From: Pseudobdellovibrionaceae bacterium | GTDB taxonomy: Bacteria; Bdellovibrionota; Bdellovibrionia; Bdellovibrionales; Bdellovibrionaceae | Length of the DNA: 64,000 nt | Reading direction: 5' to 3' | Assembly (NCBI GenBank): GCA_016719575.1 | Contig: JADJYV010000013.1 | Span: 310,001 to 374,000, forward strand | Part shown: positions 1 through 7,999 of the stretch, one piece after another | Position numbering within the stretch: the first letter of the stretch is position 1 | Layout of the letters: each line of letters opens with the position of its first letter | Made by a program: the position numbers and the translations under genes | The notes under the pieces: model-generated | The model's database searches: none | Told to the model about the DNA's origin: nothing | What the model saw: the letters and a program-made list of their open reading frames with translations, nothing else

Positions 1-1
1 A

Positions 2-865
2 AACACCATCGAGACCTTGCTGGCTTTAGATTTTATTTCTCAAAAATACTCTGAAAATAGTATTTCCCTCTTTAAGAACGCTGTTGTCATCTCAGAGAAC
101 CGTGACAACACTCTGAGCAATTGGGCGCGAACGAACGGAGTGACTCAGGCAGAAGTCCCTCTCGACGTTGGTGGAAGATTTTCAGTTTTATCTCCGGTTG
201 GTTTAGTGCCTGCCGCATTTATTGGAATGGATTTGAAGGCTCTTCAAAAGGGAGCTTCCGAAGCTCGAAAGAACAAGACTTTGATTGAAAACTTAATGGC
301 CCATTTTATGTGGAGTTTTCAGAACGAGAAGTGGATTACTTTATTTTGGTTTTATACCTCGAGGGCTCATTCATTAGGAATGTGGTTGAATCAACTATGG
401 GCGGAGTCTTTAGGTAAGAAAACGAATCGTCAAGGCAGTGGCGCCCCAAGAGCAAGCACTCCGATGTGGGCCATTGGCGCTATTGATCAGCACTCCGTCT
501 TACAACAGGTAATGGAAGGCACAAAAGATAAGTTTGTTGTCTTTCATCGTTTTGAGGATGCAGAGGGCGGAAGCCTTATGCTTAAGCAGGCTCAATTTGC
601 TGAGACCCAGCCGTTGCGGGAAAAATCTATGGGAGCACTTTTGCGGGCTGAGGCGATTGCAACCGAAGAAGCTCTCAGAGCAAGCGGCGTTCCAACGGTT
701 TGTATCAAGACCAAAGTTTTGGATGAAGAGTCCCTGGCCTATTATTTTATGATGTTCGAACTGATTGTTGCCGGTCTCGGTGAGTGGATGGATATCAATG
801 CCTTCGATCAACCAGGGGTTGAGCTGGGCAAGAGGCTAGCAAAGGACATTTTGACCAAAGGGTGA
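2..865 (+). CDS. pgi: Glucose-6-phosphate isomerase, C-terminal part (5' end outside window)
   Basis: Interconverts glucose 6-phosphate and fructose 6-phosphate in the cytoplasm. The frame is open from base 2, so the N-terminus lies left of the window; a TTG at 17 is not a believable start. About 287 C-terminal residues are present. Family landmarks are the DVGGRFSVLSPVGL stretch (the PGI signature around the sugar-phosphate site), GAIDQHSVLQQVMEG with the catalytic-region histidine, and the C-terminal NAFDQPGVELGK signature. It ends a few bases into the alternative upstream start of the next gene. The family call is secure. Confidence 0.93.
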   Translation, partial: NTIETLLALDFISQKYSENSISLFKNAVVISENRDNTLSNWARTNGVTQAEVPLDVGGRFSVLSPVGLVPAAFIGMDLKALQKGASEARKNKTLIENLMAHFMWSFQNEKWITLFWFYTSRAHSLGMWLNQLWAESLGKKTNRQGSGAPRASTPMWAIGAIDQHSVLQQVMEGTKDKFVVFHRFEDAEGGSLMLKQAQFAETQPLREKSMGALLRAEAIATEEALRASGVPTVCIKTKVLDEESLAYYFMMFELIVAGLGEWMDINAFDQPGVELGKRLAKDILTKG

Positions 866-903
866 TTGTCGTTGCATTTGTTGGACTCTATAATGAACTT
901 GCT

Positions 904-1833
904 ATGACTGCTGACGATTCTAGAGACGTATCAGAAAAAACGAGTGTGGTGTCGCAGGACACCTTTAAGGGGCGTATTCAGGCTGCGGACAGTGCACCTC
1001 CGGTGATTGTCGTTTTGATTGGCCCCCCAGGATACGTTGGTAAGCAATATCCAATTTCGTCTAATGATATTGTGATTGGTCGTTCCGTTGAGACTCAAGT
1101 ATATATTGATGACAAGAGTTTGAGCCGATCTCATGCGAAATTTGCTATTGTCGGCTCAGAGGTTTCGATTATTGATCTCGGGTCAACCAATCGAACTATT
1201 GTCAATGGAGTCCCTTTGCCACCACTGGCTCCCTGCACGCTGAGTAACAACGATCAAATCAAGACCGGCAATATCGTGTTTAAATTCCTTGAAAAAGGAA
1301 ATATTGAGGCGCTTACAAATCAGACGATGTACGAAAAAGCCAACCGAGATGCACTCACAGGTGCTCATAGTAAGGGGTCGCTTTTAGAAAAGGGGCCTGA
1401 AGCAGTTCGCAGATCTGAGCTTCTGAACGAAGAGTTGAGCGTCATTGTTCTTGATATCGATCACTTCAAGAAAATCAATGATACGTTTGGACATGCGGCT
1501 GGAGATATGGTTCTAAAAGAGTTAGCGACAATCGTGAGCTCCCGCTTGATCCGCTCCAATGATTACTTTGCTCGTTATGGCGGCGAAGAATTTGTTCTGA
1601 TTTTATCAGGAGCAACTGCAAAAATGGCAAGTGAGATTGCAGAGAGAGTTCGAGTTACAATTGAAACGCACAAGTTTATTTTTGAGGGTCATACCATTCC
1701 AGTGACAGTCTCCTTGGGGGTCGTTACCAAGAGGACAAATGATACGGATTGGTCGGAACTATTTCAGAGCGCAGACACTGCGCTTTATAAATCAAAAGAT
1801 GCGGGTCGAAATCGCGTCACTATTGCCCAATAA
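904..1833 (+). CDS. dgcB: FHA-GGDEF diguanylate cyclase, DgcB-like
   Basis: Makes cyclic di-GMP from two GTP. The 309-residue protein has a roughly 35-residue Ser/Thr-rich N-terminal tail, an FHA domain (about residues 35-135; GRS, SRSHA and GSTNRT motifs) and a C-terminal GGDEF domain (about 150-309). The active-site signature is GGEEF, preceded by an RSND inhibitory I-site at the canonical distance of five residues, so product inhibition is expected. No membrane segment or signal peptide is visible. I chose ATG 904; an in-frame GTG at 862 overlaps pgi and adds a poor N-terminus. In B. bacteriovorus DgcB (Bd0742) has this architecture, its FHA domain reads its own phosphorylated tail, and it is needed for prey invasion. 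The same role here is inferred from architecture and neighbours. Confidence 0.88.
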   Translation: MTADDSRDVSEKTSVVSQDTFKGRIQAADSAPPVIVVLIGPPGYVGKQYPISSNDIVIGRSVETQVYIDDKSLSRSHAKFAIVGSEVSIIDLGSTNRTIVNGVPLPPLAPCTLSNNDQIKTGNIVFKFLEKGNIEALTNQTMYEKANRDALTGAHSKGSLLEKGPEAVRRSELLNEELSVIVLDIDHFKKINDTFGHAAGDMVLKELATIVSSRLIRSNDYFARYGGEEFVLILSGATAKMASEIAERVRVTIETHKFIFEGHTIPVTVSLGVVTKRTNDTDWSELFQSADTALYKSKDAGRNRVTIAQ

Positions 1834-1835
1834 CG

Positions 1836-1858
1836 AGCCATAAGACTCACTTATGGCT
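1836..1858 (+). terminator. Hairpin after dgcB, possible terminator
   Basis: A perfect stem GCCATAAG/CTTATGGC with loop ACTCA lies directly after the dgcB stop codon. The following bases hold a short T run only about 10 bases further on, so it is a weak intrinsic terminator at best. Confidence 0.45.
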
Positions 1859-1922
1859 TCCACAACAATTTTTAAATTCATAATTAATTTCAATTAGTTA
1901 GTGTCAAAATGACCTCGTTTTG

Positions 1923-1939
1923 TTGGCTTCTATTTTGCA
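1923..1939 (+). promoter_or_regulatory. Candidate sigma-54 (RpoN) promoter of the ECF sigma gene
   Basis: TTGGC at 1923-1927 (-24 element) and TTTGC at 1934-1938 (-12 element) place the invariant GG and GC exactly 10 bases apart, as in the consensus TGGCAC-N5-TTGC. The predicted start near 1950 leaves a leader of about 70 bases before the ATG at 2020. No enhancer-binding site was identified. The match is good but short, so chance remains possible. Confidence 0.5.
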
Positions 1940-2019
1940 CAAGTATTAAGCATGGCAGTGCTAATTTGGGGAAGCCGCCAGACCCATTAACCTAAAACCC
2001 TAGAAGGTGAGTCTACAAC

Positions 2020-2637
2020 ATGTTGCGAGATCTTTTGAAAACAGATCTTGAGCTAGTGGAAGAGGTAAAAGCTGGTAACAGATTATCTTTTTCAGAACTT
2101 GTAAAGAGACATCAGAAAGGACTTTTGAGAATGAGTCTGAGATTCGTAAAGGATCTCGATACGGCGGAGGATGTGGTGCAGGAAGCTTTTATCAAGGCTT
2201 ATGAAAAATTACACAGTTTTGAGGGGCGCTCGAGTTTTAAAAGCTGGCTCTTTCAAATTGCCGTCAACAACGCAAGAAACAAACTCCGCAACAATCGCAA
2301 GAATACGATCGATATTGATAATATTCAGTTGGCGGTTGGCGCAGAAGCTGAGAGTGGGATGGTTCACGGAGCTGTCGCAGGTTTGTTACAGGAAGAGGTC
2401 GACAAGCTTCCGGACCGCCAACGTACGGCATTGGTCTTAAGGATTTATGAGGATATGAGTTTTAAAGAGATCGCAGAGATTATGGATTGTCCATATGACA
2501 CTGCAAAGGCGAACTATCGTCATGCACTGATGAAGCTTCGCGAAGTTTTTGAAGAACAAAACGATCTGAAATCTTGGACAGAGGAAGTCGGAGGTTTTTT
2601 GGTCGAAACCAATCAATATGCGGAGGTTGAAGGATGA
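2020..2637 (+). CDS. rpoE: ECF-family RNA polymerase sigma factor, RpoE-like
   Basis: Alternative sigma factor that directs RNA polymerase to an extracytoplasmic-stress-type regulon. The protein has 205 residues. Region 2 runs from about residue 25 to 95 (RHQKGLLRMSLRFV, the AEDVVQEAF core-binding helix, SFKSWLFQIAVNNARN). Region 4 runs from about 130 to 185, with a LPDRQRTALVLR helix and a helix-turn-helix around SFKEIAEIMDCPYDTAKAN. The start ATG has an AGAAGGTGAG ribosome-binding site. It overlaps the next gene by four bases (ATGA), implying translational coupling. From memory it corresponds to B. bacteriovorus Bd0743, one of two RpoE-like factors linked to chaperone gene control. The family is certain; the regulon is unknown. 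Confidence 0.93.
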   Translation: MLRDLLKTDLELVEEVKAGNRLSFSELVKRHQKGLLRMSLRFVKDLDTAEDVVQEAFIKAYEKLHSFEGRSSFKSWLFQIAVNNARNKLRNNRKNTIDIDNIQLAVGAEAESGMVHGAVAGLLQEEVDKLPDRQRTALVLRIYEDMSFKEIAEIMDCPYDTAKANYRHALMKLREVFEEQNDLKSWTEEVGGFLVETNQYAEVEG

Positions 2638-2846
2638 AAAAGAAGCAACTACCAGGTACTGGTCTCGATGATATAATTATTCCAGTATCTCAAAAATATT
2701 ATGATCGCCTTCATGATAAAATCATGGCGAAAATCGAGGATTCCGAAATGGAGACACCCGTTCAAGAGACGGGACGACGATTTAAAAAAATGAAAAACGG
2801 AATGGCAGAGCAGGTGAGGCTTTGGCTACAAATGCGAAATACTTAA
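2634..2846 (+). CDS. Small charged protein coupled to the ECF sigma gene
   Basis: A 70-residue protein whose ATG overlaps the sigma-factor stop codon (ATGA). It is soluble-looking and rich in Lys, Met and Glu, with no membrane segment and no Zn-binding HxxxCxxC motif of the usual anti-sigma ZAS domain. ECF sigma genes are commonly followed by their antagonist, so position alone makes it a candidate regulator of the sigma factor; this is inference. Alternatives are an unrelated small cytoplasmic protein or the N-terminal remnant of a longer anti-sigma factor. I do not recognise the family. Confidence 0.7.
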   Translation: MKKKQLPGTGLDDIIIPVSQKYYDRLHDKIMAKIEDSEMETPVQETGRRFKKMKNGMAEQVRLWLQMRNT

Positions 2847-2850
2847 CGCT

Positions 2851-3894
2851 CTATTGAGCTAGGGACTTGAGGACTGCGGCAGGATCTTTTTCTCCCTCAA
2901 GTCCTTTGCAGGTCATGATAAATTTTTTGAAATCTCTTCCATTTTTTTCGTAGAGTTTCTCGAAATCAGCAAGGTCTTGCATGTAGGTGCGATACACTAA
3001 TAATCTGGCATTGTTGAGCTTAAGAGTGTGGAATTTTTTATAAGATTCAGTTTTCATTTTTGGCAGCATTTCGTTTTCGAACTCTTTTTGGATTTGAGCA
3101 AACTGCTGTTGCCGAGAATTTTCGGACTGCTCATTGGGCGGAAGTTTTTTATACCATTCGTCTAAGGATTTTAATCGCCCACTGAGCCATTCCGAAAACA
3201 ATTTATCATCAGCATTTTCATTTTTGACGTTCAAAAGGGTCAATGAATCAGGTCCCTCTTCTTTTTGGTAAAAAAGCTCAGCTCCTTTGTTGCCAATAAA
3301 CATAGCCATTCTTTCGTTGAAGTCGGCTTCATGCTTGATAAATAGGGTTGCATGGACGGTTTCATGTATAATCGTATTTACCAAATCGTAGTCTTTATAG
3401 CGTAGCATTGACGACAAAATGGGATCTTTAAACCAGCCAAGTGTTGAGTAGGCAGAAACTCCGCGCATATAGGTATCAAGATCTTTTTTCTGCAACTCGG
3501 CTTCTTCAACTTTAGCATCCGTCTCATTGAAAAAACCTTTGTAAGGCATAGCTCCAATGATCGGGTAGCGCCACTTGTAGGTTTCAAGTTTCCATTTTGG
3601 TGCAGCATTCACCACATAGGTTACATAGGGGCGATCTAGCGAAACAAATTTAGTATAATTTTTAGTGGGTTTTAATGCGAGGTCATTTTCGGCAAACTCT
3701 CGAGCCTTTTTTGCCAGTTGAATTTTACGTTTTTGATCCGCAGTGAGCTTTGGATCATTGAGAGCATCTTCGAGGGACACCTGTGAACTCATGAGCGAAA
3801 ACTGGCTGTATGCCGACTTGGCGATGTAGTTTATTTGGCAAGAAGGGAGAAGAAAAGCAAGAATCGCTAGAGCAGAATTTTTTAGAACATCCAC
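2851..3894 (-). CDS. Predicted aminopeptidase (COG4324 type), lipoprotein
   Basis: Probable zinc peptidase anchored in the envelope. The 347-residue precursor starts with a short hydrophobic segment ending in a lipobox-like LPSC (Cys19). The metal-binding HETVH is at residues 177-181 and a downstream NE (193-194, within FNERMAMFIG) is the likely third ligand region, as in the Aminopep family. The C-terminal third is charged and helical. The GTG start lies inside the last codons of the upstream beta-barrel gene (13-base overlap), so translation is probably coupled. The substrate is unknown. The family call rests on motif spacing and overall pattern. Confidence 0.8.
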   Translation of the reverse strand: MDVLKNSALAILAFLLPSCQINYIAKSAYSQFSLMSSQVSLEDALNDPKLTADQKRKIQLAKKAREFAENDLALKPTKNYTKFVSLDRPYVTYVVNAAPKWKLETYKWRYPIIGAMPYKGFFNETDAKVEEAELQKKDLDTYMRGVSAYSTLGWFKDPILSSMLRYKDYDLVNTIIHETVHATLFIKHEADFNERMAMFIGNKGAELFYQKEEGPDSLTLLNVKNENADDKLFSEWLSGRLKSLDEWYKKLPPNEQSENSRQQQFAQIQKEFENEMLPKMKTESYKKFHTLKLNNARLLVYRTYMQDLADFEKLYEKNGRDFKKFIMTCKGLEGEKDPAAVLKSLAQ

Positions 3895-4454
3895 GTGACA
3901 CCAGCGGTGACAGCGTCATCGTTGGTTTTGGCCCCGCCACCAATGGGAGTTTGCCAGACGCTATAACTTGCTTTGAGCCCGAAGGTCTCTGTGAGTGCAA
4001 TTTTAACACCTAGGCCGTAGCTTGGCGCGATCGCCTCATCGGGGTCCAGCGGAGAGGTATTAAAGATGCCATCTTTAATTTCTTGTCGGCGAGAAATGCG
4101 TGCCATTCCTCCTTTGATAAATGGCTGAAAGAGCGCCTTGCGGTCGGCAAAAACATAAATGAGGTCGCCGCCAACGATTTGAGTTTTTTGATAGACGGTC
4201 CTGGGAGTATCGGCTGAACTTGCGCGTTGATTTTGCAAGCTAACGGCATCGGTATAACTGAGCTCCAGAGCTGTGCGCTCGGCAAAATAGAGCGATACCG
4301 AGCCTGTCATATATTCTGAATCAAAATTATTGCTAGCATCGAAGGTTGTTTTTTTTCGCCCATAAGTAAAGCCAAGCTCGGTATATAAAGCATGAGAGGT
4401 GAGGGGGAAAATAAAAAGAAAACACACGGCTATAATAGAAAAGGAGTATTTCAT
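3882..4454 (-). CDS. Small outer-membrane beta-barrel protein
   Basis: A 190-residue precursor with a clear signal peptide (about residues 1-22, cut after SHA) followed by alternating hydrophobic/polar strands and a C-terminal aromatic residue (GVTWMF), the usual outer-membrane insertion signal. Length and the LYTELGFTYGRK start fit an eight-stranded OmpW/OprF-N-like barrel. It is the upstream member of an overlapping pair with the aminopeptidase lipoprotein gene. The function is not determined; such barrels are small porins or structural proteins. Confidence 0.75.
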   Translation of the reverse strand: MKYSFSIIAVCFLFIFPLTSHALYTELGFTYGRKKTTFDASNNFDSEYMTGSVSLYFAERTALELSYTDAVSLQNQRASSADTPRTVYQKTQIVGGDLIYVFADRKALFQPFIKGGMARISRRQEIKDGIFNTSPLDPDEAIAPSYGLGVKIALTETFGLKASYSVWQTPIGGGAKTNDDAVTAGVTWMF

Positions 4455-4517
4455 GTACTTAGAATATCAAAGAATGGAACGGAACATGAGGTGATTTCGT
4501 TGCAACTAGAGTTAGGT

Positions 4518-5345
4518 CTATTGCTGATAGACCAGGGCCGAAGGCCTGAAATTCACATTGAAACTGTATTTGAGGTGAATAAACCCATCGTCCTCGAGCA
4601 ACTCCTTGGGTGGGTTCGAAAACATTGCGGCCTCACGAAAGGCCATTGTAACTGCGAGGTCAAACTTTTTGATTCCGGACTCTTTCATAATGTGACTTGA
4701 ATGAAAATGACCCTCCGGAGTGAGCCATATGTCAACAGTAGTGACCCAGACTTTATTCCCCACAACACCGAGGACATAACTGCTATTAAACGAATCAATT
4801 GCTTGTCGCACGCGTGATTCCCAGCGAAAGCGGATGAGGTCTTCGACCCGAGCAAAGAAAGAGTAGTGGGTGTAGCTATCAGTATTCAGTGCTGTGAAGT
4901 TTCCGATTGAAACATCTTGCGGGATAGCCTCACCGATTGTTGCCGGCGACGAGTTAAACCCGTGAGGGTTTGATTGCAGAGTCTTGGTGATGATATTGTC
5001 AGAATCATATTTTATTTGCGGAATCATTTTAGCTTGAGGTGAGGAATTTTTGGTCTTACCAGAAAGAGCCGCTTGGGATTCTTTTTTTACTCTTTGTCTG
5101 CTTGCTGATAGAAATCGCGCTAAGTTTTCATCGTTTTCTTTGCGTTCGATTTCTGGAGCCAAGGCTTCGCGGACGATTTGGCGATTTAAACTCTTTTCTG
5201 ATTTTTTAGAAATGGGGGCCTCAACAAGGACAATTTCGGTGGTTTGCTTTGGCTGCGTTCCAAAATAAAGTGCAGCCAGTTCCATTCCTTGAACCAGGAT
5301 ATAGTGAATCGCAAGACTTAAAAGTATTCCGTATAGAATTCGCAT
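4518..5345 (-). CDS. TonB/TolA-like periplasm-spanning protein
   Basis: A 275-residue protein with one N-terminal membrane anchor (about residues 3-28), a long polar, Lys/Glu/Ser-rich stretch (about 35-130) that could span the periplasm, and a C-terminal domain (about 165-270). The last part, WLTPEGHFHSS through FSNPPKELL, resembles the TonB/TolA C-terminal fold, where a variable FxNPP segment is typical. No ExbB/ExbD genes are nearby. It is most likely an energy-transducer-like or envelope-linking protein; TonB as opposed to TolA cannot be decided from sequence. Confidence 0.65.
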   Translation of the reverse strand: MRILYGILLSLAIHYILVQGMELAALYFGTQPKQTTEIVLVEAPISKKSEKSLNRQIVREALAPEIERKENDENLARFLSASRQRVKKESQAALSGKTKNSSPQAKMIPQIKYDSDNIITKTLQSNPHGFNSSPATIGEAIPQDVSIGNFTALNTDSYTHYSFFARVEDLIRFRWESRVRQAIDSFNSSYVLGVVGNKVWVTTVDIWLTPEGHFHSSHIMKESGIKKFDLAVTMAFREAAMFSNPPKELLEDDGFIHLKYSFNVNFRPSALVYQQ

Positions 5346-5454
5346 TCTGTCTCAATATAGGACGATCCTGGTCAAAAATCCAGTAAGAGACAGCATCTTG
5401 GCTAAAGTTGAAACGAAATTTGCCGAAGAGAAGAGGGAGACACACGGGGGGATC

Positions 5455-5961
5455 ATGGCAAAAGTAATCGACATTACGAGTCGCGTAAATCATGGAAATT
5501 CTTTAAAAAAGTCTAAACTGAACCCAGCTCCAGTTCTGGACATGACCGGCGCCCGGGAAGAGATGCTAAAAAAAGAGCGTCGCGATGTTAAGAGAACAAT
5601 TCTTACCGAATTTATTGGTGCTTCAATTATTTTGCCGGATCGAGGGCTTTTGAAGGTTTCTCTGTATGATATTTCAGAGACGGGTGTTGCTTTTGATCTT
5701 GAGACTTCTGACGGCATGTTTGTCGAAGGGGATGAGGTCGCAATGCGCGTTTACTTGAATCACACGACTTACTTTCCGTTCACAGTCACGGTGACAAATT
5801 CGCGGTTCATCGAGAACGAGGGCGTCGTTCGTCACGGCACTCAGTTTATGAAAGACACAATTAACGATGTTGCGCTTCATCATTTTGTGAAGTTTATAGA
5901 AAATGTCAGCGCGGCTCTTCGCCGGGATGGCGGCGACATTTTGGTTTCAAATATTTCATAA
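5455..5961 (+). CDS. PilZ-domain protein, probable cyclic di-GMP receptor
   Basis: A 168-residue soluble protein. After a polar N-terminal region (about 1-40) comes a PilZ domain with the arginine-rich KKERRDVKRTI segment (binding RxxxR) and the YDISETGVAF strand (the D/NxSxxG half of the site). Both halves of the cyclic di-GMP site are present, so ligand binding is plausible. The start chosen is ATG 5455 with a GGGGGGATC Shine-Dalgarno just upstream; an earlier in-frame TTG at 5398 lacks one. It stands alone, transcribed away from the TonB-like gene. The target process is unknown. Confidence 0.8.
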   Translation: MAKVIDITSRVNHGNSLKKSKLNPAPVLDMTGAREEMLKKERRDVKRTILTEFIGASIILPDRGLLKVSLYDISETGVAFDLETSDGMFVEGDEVAMRVYLNHTTYFPFTVTVTNSRFIENEGVVRHGTQFMKDTINDVALHHFVKFIENVSAALRRDGGDILVSNIS

Positions 5962-6067
5962 TTCCATTTTCTTCACAGCTTTTCGTGGACATTAGCCAGG
6001 GCTTCAGGTCGAATAGACCTAGGGCCTGTTCCGTTTTTGGCGGGTCGAAATCCATGGAGGGTTTAAG

Positions 6068-7390
6068 TTGAGCAAATCCAAGCGCAGAAAAATTGTCGTC
6101 GATACCAATGTTATTTTATTCGATGCCCAGGCGATTCTTCGTTTTGGCGAGGCGGATGTTCATATCCCAATATCTGTGATTGAAGAAGTGGACAAATTCA
6201 AGAGGGACCAGGGCGAGAATGGTCGAAATGCTCGGCAGTTCAGTCGATTTGTCGACGTGCTTCGTGCAAAAGGCTCGTTGGCTCAAGGGGTGCAGCTCGA
6301 TAACAGCGAGACAGTTGTTTATATTAGCACGGATCTAATGCTCGGAGGTATGCCGCCGGAGTTTGATCAAATTAAGGCCGACAACCGAATTTTGAATACA
6401 GCTATGGCTTTGCAGAAGCAACATCCACGCATCAAAGTTGAGTTGATAACGAAAGATATTAATCTTCGCATCAAAGCGGACGTCTATGGTATTTTTGCGA
6501 AAGACTATGAACCAACGGATGTCTCTCAAGAGGACATGTACGAAGGGTATTTGGAGCTCGACCTTGCCCCTGAAAAAATTGATCAGTTTTACAAGGATAA
6601 AAAATTTGTTCCAGAGGCTAATCATAAGCTAAAGGCCAATCAATATGTCATTATGAAAGATAGTTCGAACCCTAATCACTCGGCGATTGGGCGTTTCTCA
6701 GCGGCGGATCAGGGGGTTGTGCCTTTGATCAATCCCGCCGACAGTATTTGGGGGGTTCACGCGAGAAACGTCGAACAGGCTTTTGCTATGGATTGTTTGC
6801 TGAACGATGAAATTCTTTTTGTTTCGTTGGTCGGAAAAGCGGGGACCGGCAAGACCTTGCTTGCTCTTGCGGCAGGGTTGTTTAAGACCTTGGATGAGGG
6901 GCGCTTTCAAAGACTGTTGGTTTCGCGGCCTATTTTTCCGATGGGAAAAGACATTGGATATCTTCCCGGGGATATAGAACAGAAGCTCAATCCATGGATG
7001 CAGCCGATCTTTGATAATGTGGAGTTCTTGATGGGATCGGATAAGAAGGCCTCTGGCCGCGCTCAGGAGCTTATCAATCAGGGCATGCTCAATATTGAAC
7101 CATTAACTTACATTCGAGGACGGAGTATACCCAAACAGTACTTAATTGTGGATGAGGCACAAAACCTAACTCCCCATGAAATTAAAACCATTGTAACCCG
7201 TGCAGGTCGTGGGACTAAGGTTGTTTTGACGGGGGACGTTTATCAGATCGATAATCCCTACGTGGATTCGGCAAACAGCGGTCTCACTTATGCGGTTGAG
7301 AGATTCAAGGGGCACCCCATAGCGGCCCATGTTACTTTGACCAAGGGAGAGCGCTCTGAGCTTGCCGAGCTTGCCGCAAACATTCTTTAG
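6068..7390 (+). CDS. PIN-PhoH fusion ATPase (PhoH2/YlaK type)
   Basis: A 440-residue cytoplasmic protein with an N-terminal PIN nuclease domain (about 8-150; the VVDTNVILFD, EEVDKFK and NAR positions supply acidic residues) and a C-terminal PhoH ATPase (about 235-440). Walker A is GKAGTGKT; the Walker B segment is YLIVDEAQNLTPHE; GDVYQIDNPY lies in the sensor region. Such fusions are related to mycobacterial PhoH2, which combines RNA unwinding and cleavage. The TTG start is favoured by a GGAGGG Shine-Dalgarno six bases upstream and the MSKSKRRKIVVDTN N-terminus. Family secure; biological role inferred only. Confidence 0.88.
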   Translation: MSKSKRRKIVVDTNVILFDAQAILRFGEADVHIPISVIEEVDKFKRDQGENGRNARQFSRFVDVLRAKGSLAQGVQLDNSETVVYISTDLMLGGMPPEFDQIKADNRILNTAMALQKQHPRIKVELITKDINLRIKADVYGIFAKDYEPTDVSQEDMYEGYLELDLAPEKIDQFYKDKKFVPEANHKLKANQYVIMKDSSNPNHSAIGRFSAADQGVVPLINPADSIWGVHARNVEQAFAMDCLLNDEILFVSLVGKAGTGKTLLALAAGLFKTLDEGRFQRLLVSRPIFPMGKDIGYLPGDIEQKLNPWMQPIFDNVEFLMGSDKKASGRAQELINQGMLNIEPLTYIRGRSIPKQYLIVDEAQNLTPHEIKTIVTRAGRGTKVVLTGDVYQIDNPYVDSANSGLTYAVERFKGHPIAAHVTLTKGERSELAELAANIL

Positions 7391-7422
7391 ATAAGAAGAA
7401 TTCGCAAATTGTGTTTTTTTTG

Positions 7423-7446
7423 CAACAGGCAAAGACTTGCCTGTTG
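7423..7446. other. Perfect inverted repeat after the PIN-PhoH gene
   Basis: CAACAGGCAA and its complement flank the loop AGAC. On the + strand no T run follows the stem, and on the - strand it is followed by A residues, so it is not a standard intrinsic terminator. It could be an mRNA 3'-end stabiliser or a protein-binding site. Confidence 0.4.
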
Positions 7447-7497
7447 GCTCTCTATGTACTCCACTAGGGATTTAATGACATAGAAAGGCCTTGATAT

Positions 7498-7920
7498 ATG
7501 ACGGTGGCAAATACAGGTTCAGGCGAAAAGCGTGATGTGGGATTCAAAGATTCGGTGACGGTTACGATCACTGATAAAATGGTCCGTCAATTTGCAGAGG
7601 TGTCTGGGGACTTTAATCCGATCCACCTTGATGAGGACTATGCAAAGACAACACGCTTTGGACGTCGTATTGCGCACGGAATGATTATAGGCGCCATTAT
7701 CTCTCGAGCACTGAATGAGAAAATTGGTGCCGGCGGAGTCTACCTCGGCCAAAATCTTAAGTTTGTAAGTCCTGTTCATATTGATGATACGGTCACTGTT
7801 GAGGTCACAATCACAGGCCTTCGCAAAGAAAAACTGATCGCGTCTGTCGACACCATCGCTAAGAAACAAACGGGCGAAATCGTTGCCAAAGGTGAAGCTA
7901 TCATTATGATGGCTAAGTAG
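7498..7920 (+). CDS. MaoC-like (R)-specific enoyl-CoA hydratase
   Basis: A 140-residue single hot-dog domain of the MaoC/PhaJ family, predicted to hydrate trans-2-enoyl-CoA to (R)-3-hydroxyacyl-CoA in the cytoplasm. The catalytic hydratase-2 segment is seen as DFNPIHLDEDYA through FGRRIAHGM, providing the Asp and His pair. Length matches PhaJ-type enzymes. It has its own intergenic region and is not in an obvious fatty-acid or polyhydroxyalkanoate cluster, so the pathway (beta-oxidation, membrane lipid or storage polymer) cannot be set from context. Confidence 0.82.
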   Translation: MTVANTGSGEKRDVGFKDSVTVTITDKMVRQFAEVSGDFNPIHLDEDYAKTTRFGRRIAHGMIIGAIISRALNEKIGAGGVYLGQNLKFVSPVHIDDTVTVEVTITGLRKEKLIASVDTIAKKQTGEIVAKGEAIIMMAK

Positions 7921-7999
7921 TGAATTAATGCGCTTAGCTATGTGACATTTTGTTGATTTCTAGCTTTTGACGATTACTGTGTCGGGGCAAGGGGGAACT

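Noticed and set aside
4392..4700. 102-codon + strand ORF between the beta-barrel and TonB-like genes
   Set aside because: Most of it lies antisense to the TonB-like gene; composition is not protein-like.
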